Source of the DNA: Amia ocellicauda
Lineage: Eukaryota > Chordata > Actinopteri > Amiiformes > Amiidae
Length of the DNA stretch: 64,000 nt
NCBI RefSeq assembly: GCF_036373705.1
Contig: NC_089858.1
Location: 14,062,249-14,126,248, forward strand
Direction: 5' to 3'
Under the pieces are notes generated by a model that saw only the letters and a list, made by a program, of their open reading frames with translations, was not told the DNA's origin and ran no database searches. The position numbers were made by a program, and so were the translations under genes. Positions 58,901-64,000 of the stretch are shown piece by piece. Each line of letters opens with the position of its first letter. Positions within the stretch are counted from its first letter, which is position 1.

Positions 58901-61900
58901 GGCTCACATCTTTAGTGAGTGCCCCTCCGCCTGCAGGGTCTGGCTCCTGTTTTCTCCGTTCCTCCACAGGTTTGCCGTTCCTGCGCGGGCGACCGCCCGG
59001 CAGATCTTGTACGGTCCTACCAGGGGACTAACATCTTCTACCCTGAGGTGCTGGTGGCGTGTCGTCTGCGCAGTGAAGCAGGCCCAGTGGGAGGGACGGA
59101 ACATCTGTCTATTCAATAAGCAGGAGCTGGACCCGATTGTCATCGCGCGGAGGGGCATGGTGCTCGTGAGGGACTACGTCAATCTGGAGGTCCATCAGAG
59201 GGGCAAGGAGGAAGCCTATAAGAACTGGCACATACAAGATCTGGGGGAGCTCAGGATCCCATGATGGGACCCACCTCCGGGGACGGTCAGTTCCCCCTGC
59301 TGGAGCCCGAGTCCAAGATCTTTTAATTATTTTATGGATGATTGTTTTAAAAACGATTTTAAAATGAATCTTAACTGTTTTTAAAGATTTAGTTGTTTTT
59401 AAATCACTAATTGTTTAGGGTTTTTTTTTTTGGTTTAGTTTTGTTATATTTTTTTGTCAAATACATTGTCCGTTTTGGATTTAATTTTAAATGCATTGGA
59501 CCTTTTTTGTTTGTTTTTTATTTTTACCTTTTTAATTGTTTCTTTATTTTGTCCAATGCATTTTCAGTTATTTTCAATGTATTTGACTTTTATGTTGGTG
59601 AGCAGTTTTGCTTTAATCACGTTTGTTTTGTTGTTTTGTGCACATGTTTATTTGAAGTTAATTATTTTGTTTTTCGTTAAAATCACAAAGATTTTAAAAA
59701 TTTTAAGTGATTTTAAGAATTGATTTTAAAAGTTTTTAATCATAAGTATTAAAAATTTGAATTGTTTTTATATGTAAATGTAAAATACTATATACAATAA
59801 AACAGTACTGTGGGAGCTGGAAGACAGAGGGACAGATTCCTTCTCTGCCTGCCTGTGTTTAAGGCTGTGTCCCAAATCACACACTTGCTCCCTCGTTCCC
59901 TTCTCTTGCGGGGCTATGGAGCGCCGTTTGTGCCAAAAATGTTTGTCTTTCAATTTGGTAGTTCATTGGGTAATTCATTCGGAAATTCGTCAATTTGGCC
60001 ATTCAGGCGTCAGTTTGATCATAGAGTAGTAAATTCATCCAGGAATCTCTCAAATAATTTGTTAATTTGTCTGATAATTAATCCGTAATTACATTGATCA
60101 ACTATGTAATTAATGTGGATTACGCGGATTGAGGTGAGAGACAGAGAAACGTCCTTTCCTATTGGCTGAAGCCGTTTTACGTGAGTCTGGAGTTTTATTG
60201 GTTAAAATAGGCGTGTCTGCTACTATTGGTTAGAAAGACTGAAGTGGGTTTGGCACAGTGCATGATTGACAGTTGGTCTGTTGATCTGGAAGTTCATTGG
60301 TGTGTCTGTAAGTTTGTTTAGAAATTGTTCTGGTTTTCTGGAAATTTGTTTATTAATGAATAGCCACATTAATTACATAGTTGATCAATGTAATTACGGA
60401 TTAATTGACACACGAATCGAACAATTAACAAATTACTTGACAGATTCCTGGATGAATTTACTACTCTATGACCAAACTGCCACCTGAATGGCCAAATTGA
60501 TGAATTTCCCAATGATCTACCAAACTGACGGACGAACACTTTTGGCACAAACAGCTCTCCATATGTGGTGGAAGTACTATGGTCACCATCTTAAGGGGTG
60601 TCCCAATACCTTAGGGAACGAGTGCAGGGAGCCTAATTGAGCTTTTTGTGCGCTTCACTGCTTCACTGTAGAAATGACAATGACAAAACTCTTTGGCACC
60701 TATAAATTAATTAAATACTGAAGTAGTAAAAAACTAAGAGGTGATATACACTCACCTAAAGGATTATTAGGAACACCATACTAATACTGTGTTTGACCCC
60801 CTTTCGCCTTCAGAACTGCCCTAATTCTACGTGGCATTGATTCAACAAGGTACTGAAAGCATTCTTTAAAAATGTTGGCCCATATTGATAGGATAGCATC
60901 TTGCAGTTGATGGAGATTTGTGGGATGCACATCCAGGGCACGAAGCTCCCGTTCCACCACATCCCAAAGATGCTCTATTGGGTTGAGATCTGGTGACTGT
61001 GGGGGCCAGTTTAGTACAGTGAACTCATTGTCATGTTCAAGAAACCAATTTGAAATGATTCGACCTTTGTGACATGGTGCATTATCCTGCTGGAAGTAGC
61101 CATCAGAGGATGGGTACATGGTGGTCATAAAGGGATGGACATGGTCAGAAACAATGCTCAGGTAGGCCGTGGCATTTAAACGATGCCCAATTGGCACTAA
61201 GGGGCCTAAAGTGTGCCAAGAAAACATCCCCCACACCATTACACCACCACCACCAGCCTGCACAGTGGTAACAAGGCATGATGGATCCATGTTCTCATTC
61301 TGTTTACGCCAAATTCTGACTTTACCATCTGAATGTCTCAACAGAAATCGAGACTCATCAGACCAGGCAACATTTTTCCAGTCTTCAACTGTCCAATTTT
61401 GGTGAGCTTGTGCAAATTGTAGCCTCTTTTTCCTATTTGTAGTGGAGATGAGTGGTACCCGGTGGGGTCTTCTGCTGTTGTAGCCCATCCGCCTCAAGGT
61501 TGTACGTGTTGTGGCTTCACAAATGCTTTGCTGCATACCTCGGTTGTAACGAGTGGTTATTTCAGTCAAAGTTGCTCTTCTATCAGCTTGAATCAGTCGG
61601 TCCATTCTCCTCTGACCTCTAGCATCAACAAGGCATTTTCGCCCACAGGACTGCCGCATACTGGATGTTTTTCCCTTTTCACACCATTCTTTGTAAACCC
61701 TAGAAATGGTTGTGCGTGAAAATCCCAGTAACTGAGCAGATTGTGAAATACTCAGACCGGCCCGTCTGGCACCAACAACCATGCCACGCTCAAAATTGCT
61801 TAAATCACCTTTCTTTCCCATTCAGACATTCAGTTTGGAGTTCAGGAGATTGTCTTGACCAGGACCACACCCCTAAATGCATTGAAGCAACTGCCATGTG

Positions 61901-61991
61901 ATTGGTTGGTTAGATAATTGCATTAATGAGAAATTGAACAGGTGTTCCTAATAATCCTTTAGGTGAGTGTAAGTGAACAATGTATTTCCAC

Positions 61992-62043
<52 letters not shown>

Positions 62044-63951
62044 TAATAATAATGATAACTACTTGTCGAAATTCTTGAAAAAGTTATTTGGAAGAGTAAC
62101 AGTATAAATGCTATAGCAGTCTCCATTCTTTAAAACTACAATGACAATAAATGATTGCGTAGGTACTCTCAGTCAAAGGTAAAGGCGCTGAATGCTGATG
62201 CTGAAGTGTGTCCCATTGAATGCTTTTAGCTTCGCCTTCACCTTTGCTCACTCAAGTACACACTCTCACACGTCAGCACAACGTCACGCGAAGTGCACAC
62301 TTGTTGAAGGGTATAGGGAGAAAGTACGATTTGGGAAGCAGCCCGTGTGAGAGAGTGAGTGTGTGCGTGTCTGTGTGTGTGTCTGTGTGCGTGTGTGTGT
62401 CTGTGTGCGTGTCTGTGTGCGTATGTTTGTGTACCTGTCTGTCTGTGGTCAGGTGTGTTGTGTATCTTTACTGAAGTGCTTTAAATGATTAAGTTTAATG
62501 TTGAAAACACTACTGTGGCCCTGAAGTGCAAAACACAACAAATACTTTTCCACAACAGAAATTAGGTAATGGTTCTCCTTTTGACATGCCTGGCATTGAC
62601 AAATGTAATTAACATGTTAGAACAGGCCTTCCACCAGCTCTATGACCTAATTGTGTTAAAGTGTTCACTGGAAACGTTTTGTTGTATTTTGCAGTTCAGG
62701 GCCACCGTAAAACACACTACTGAGTGTGTCGGTCAGTTGGCACCTTGATGAAGTTCTCCAGCAGGTAGTTGACGGTGACCCAACCGTACGCCCCCTCCAG
62801 CTGGCCTGACAGGATCTCCGAGCCCCGGAAATCGAAAGGGTACGCGGCCAGCGTCTCGTTCACCTCCTGCAGGACCCGCGCGGTCTGCCTGGGACTTGTC
62901 TTCCTGGGGGCAGGGAGGGGGAGAGGTTGGAGTGGCAGAGAAGGGAATTGAGAAAGGGAGAGCGAGAGAGAGAGAGAGGGAGGGGACTGATGTCACAGAA
63001 ACACAGGATTCCGACAGGAACAAAATATAACCGGGAGCTACAGGGCCATTAACAAACATCTCCCAGACATCTGATGAAAGACAGAGAAATACACTGAAAT
63101 GCCTGGAGACATGCCACAGAGCACAGTCTGTTCTAGGGCTCAAACAATACAGGTCAAATATGATTATGGTTATTTATGGTAGTAGCATTTATTCTAACAG
63201 GGGAGACACAGGGTGGGTACAGGACTTACTTCAACAGCCTCATGCCCGCGGTAGCACCCAGATACACAGGTGTCTGGGCATGCCTCCTCTTTGGGATGTC
63301 CTGCACAACCTGGTCCAGACACTTCACCAGACTGCGCCCCGCCCCCCCCAGCTGCTCTGCGTAGCTGGAAATCCCCCCACCTGCAAGACAGAGAGGCACG
63401 AGACACTGAGACACAGCACTGCTTGGTTGTGCAGCTGACAGTCATTTGGCAGTGTGGGTGCAGTGTGTTCCAGTGCTCCGTGCTCAGGCAGGTCCAGGCT
63501 GGCTCAGGGATTATCACTGATCCCCCACAGTCAGTCTGGAGCTGCTGCACATGACTCATACAGCTCCGTGTGGGAATCACAACACACACACCTGCACACA
63601 CAATCACAATACACACACAATACAATAAACAATACAACACAATAAAACAAAATTAAGTTGTTTGTTCATTTATTTTTATATTTATTGTGGGTTTATATGC
63701 AGGAAAAAGTGCATCTCTGTGTCCTGTCTCACAGTGACCACAGTGACTGTCCTCTGTGGGCAGCCTGTGTCAGCCTGCTTCTATGGCCAGGCTGTGGTCA
63801 CCGAGTCCCTCTCTCGCTTTCTCGCTCTCTCACCTTCCACATGGCACTCCTTGTGCTGAGTCACGATGCCCGTGCCGTTCTCCTTGTCCGCCGGCCACTT
63901 GTAGATGAACACGGTGGTGTGCGAGGAGCCAGCATCCAGAACCACACCGTA
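55935..63951 (-). CDS. entpd2: ENTPD2, ecto-nucleoside triphosphate diphosphohydrolase 2 (5' end off the window)
   Basis: Exons 63951-63834, 63380-63230, 62903-62744, 57510-57283, 57173-56904, 56816-56697, 56579-56448 and 56144-55935 join in frame to 462 codons plus stop. Only the first coding exon (cytosolic start and first membrane span) lies beyond the edge. Apyrase conserved regions in order: [45 protein letters not shown] and the GYGF region. [29 protein letters not shown] and VGWALGYML match human ENTPD2 better than ENTPD8 (recalled sequences). The C-terminus has a Leu-rich membrane span ([19 protein letters not shown]) and a short tail. The enzyme hydrolyses extracellular ATP at the cell surface. 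Intron 4 (5.2 kb) is filled with transposons. Confidence 0.93.
57610..58838 (+). mobile_element. Non-LTR retrotransposon 3' end, copy 1
   Basis: Antisense to entpd2 in its intron 4. The frame carries the C-terminal part of a LINE ORF2 with a zinc-knuckle-like region ([17 protein letters not shown]), then [20 protein letters not shown] to a stop near 58295. A 540-base AT-rich 3' UTR follows, ending AATAAAACAGTA. It is 5'-truncated, and a premature stop lies after YIGH. An L1/Tx1-type origin is likely but untested. Confidence 0.75.
58839..59807 (+). mobile_element. Non-LTR retrotransposon 3' end, tandem copy 2
   Basis: A head-to-tail copy offset by 969 bases and nearly identical, starting TATTGGCCACTAGAGGCCTC where copy 1 ends and finishing with the same AATAAAACAGTA tail. 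It encodes the same C-terminal residues from [11 protein letters not shown] onward. Confidence 0.9.
59861..60632. mobile_element. Large imperfect palindrome (likely foldback/MITE)
   Basis: The arms at about 59940-60117 and 60363-60540 are reverse complements along about 175 bases, including CATTGATCAACTATGTAATT and TAGTAAATTCATCCAGGAAT. Weaker pairing extends outward to TGTCCCAAATC and GGTGTCCCAATACC. A 245-base loop separates the arms. It may belong to a larger element ending at 62346. Confidence 0.8.
60749..61969 (-). mobile_element. DD36E Tc1/mariner transposon, copy 2
   Basis: 1221 bp, the same length as copy 1, with the same 29-base terminal repeats and TA flanks at 60747-60748 and 61970-61971. 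It lies in entpd2 intron 4, in the gene's orientation. Confidence 0.97.
60781..61821 (-). CDS. Tc1/mariner transposase, intact (DD36E), copy 2
   Basis: 346 residues with no stop or frameshift. It differs from copy 1 at six residues: 74 (Gly/Asp), 167 (Arg/Lys), 314 (Arg/Trp), 318 (Ser/Phe), 324 (His/Tyr) and 334 (Lys/Arg). Catalytic Asp155, Asp246 and Glu283 are all kept. Four of the six changes cluster in the C-terminal 33 residues. Confidence 0.95.
   Translation of the reverse strand: MGKKGDLSNFERGMVVGARRAGLSISQSAQLLGFSRTTISRVYKEWCEKGKTSSMRQSCGRKCLVDARGQRRMDRLIQADRRATLTEITTRYNRGMQQSICEATTRTTLRRMGYNSRRPHRVPLISTTNRKKRLQFAQAHQNWTVEDWKNVAWSDESRFLLRHSDGKVRIWRKQNENMDPSCLVTTVQAGGGGVMVWGMFSWHTLGPLVPIGHRLNATAYLSIVSDHVHPFMTTMYPSSDGYFQQDNAPCHKGRIISNWFLEHDNEFTVLNWPPQSPDLNPIEHLWDVVERELRALDVHPTNLHQLQDAILSIWANIFKECFQYLVESMPRRIRAVLKAKGGQTQY
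61993..62053. repeat. (AAT)n microsatellite, entpd2 intron 4
   Basis: An AAT run of about 60 bases just beyond the DD36E copy. Confidence 0.95.
62160..62346. mobile_element. Possible right end of a MITE split by the DD36E copy
   Basis: Read from the right, the block begins GGGCTGCTTCCCAAATCGTA, close to GGCTGTGTCCCAAATCACAC at 59863 read forward. Such ends are common on fish MITEs. It may mark one element of about 1.26 kb into which the 1.22-kb transposon jumped. This is inference. Confidence 0.35.
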
Positions 63952-64000
63952 CTGCAGGGGAGAGGGGGAGGGGGAGGGAGCAGTGAAGGCAAAAAGAAAG

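Noticed and set aside
55935-63951. Assignment of the ectonucleotidase to ENTPD8, which lies next to NSMF in human
   Set aside because: [18 protein letters not shown] and the GWALGYML region agree with ENTPD2 and not with ENTPD8 as recalled. A phylogeny would settle it.
1-64000. CRISPR arrays, prophage or bacterial operons
   Set aside because: The tandem repeats have no spacer structure, the genes are spliced vertebrate genes, and no bacterial signals were found.

Overview
The window is vertebrate nuclear DNA, most likely from a ray-finned fish. The genes are split into many short exons with GT/AG junctions. Simple repeats are very dense, and there are Tc1/mariner, hAT, non-LTR and SINE/LINE-tail copies of the kind common in fish. 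All four genes found have human counterparts on chromosome 9q34.3, so this is a conserved neighbourhood. The species cannot be fixed from the sequence. No bacterial operon, CRISPR array, rRNA or tRNA was seen.

Layout. 1-4.7 kb: intergenic, with old repeats. 4.74-21.7 kb, plus strand: nsmf (Jacob/NELF), a synapse-to-nucleus messenger. It is complete, with 15 exons plus a 6-nt microexon, and has a CRE and a CArG box upstream. 21.7-32.2 kb: gene-poor intergenic DNA with a 464-bp tandem repeat and one unexplained minus-strand ORF block near 23.9 kb. 32.98-45.76 kb, minus strand: mamdc4 (endotubin/apical endosomal glycoprotein), complete in 29 exons. It encodes a signal peptide, three LDLa modules, six MAM modules, a membrane span and a short tail. 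46.92-48.09 kb, minus strand: phpt1 (phosphohistidine phosphatase), complete in 3 exons, with ETS and ZNF143-like sites just upstream. 48.3-53.5 kb: nested transposons, in which an hAT transposase gene is split by a CR1-like LINE (itself carrying a small hAT MITE) and by a Tc1 copy. 53.9-54.7 kb: a GT-rich minisatellite. 55.94 kb to the right edge, minus strand: entpd2 (ectonucleotidase), lacking only its first coding exon, with intron 4 swollen by mobile elements.

The four genes are not an operon and share no obvious pathway. nsmf converges tail to tail with mamdc4, while mamdc4, phpt1 and entpd2 all read leftward. The most notable observations are the in-frame 6-nt microexon of nsmf, two almost identical intact DD36E Tc1/mariner transposons, the reconstructable transposon nest, and a 32-bp tandem repeat that has multiplied a splice donor of mamdc4. 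I found no clear evidence of a wholly new biological system.
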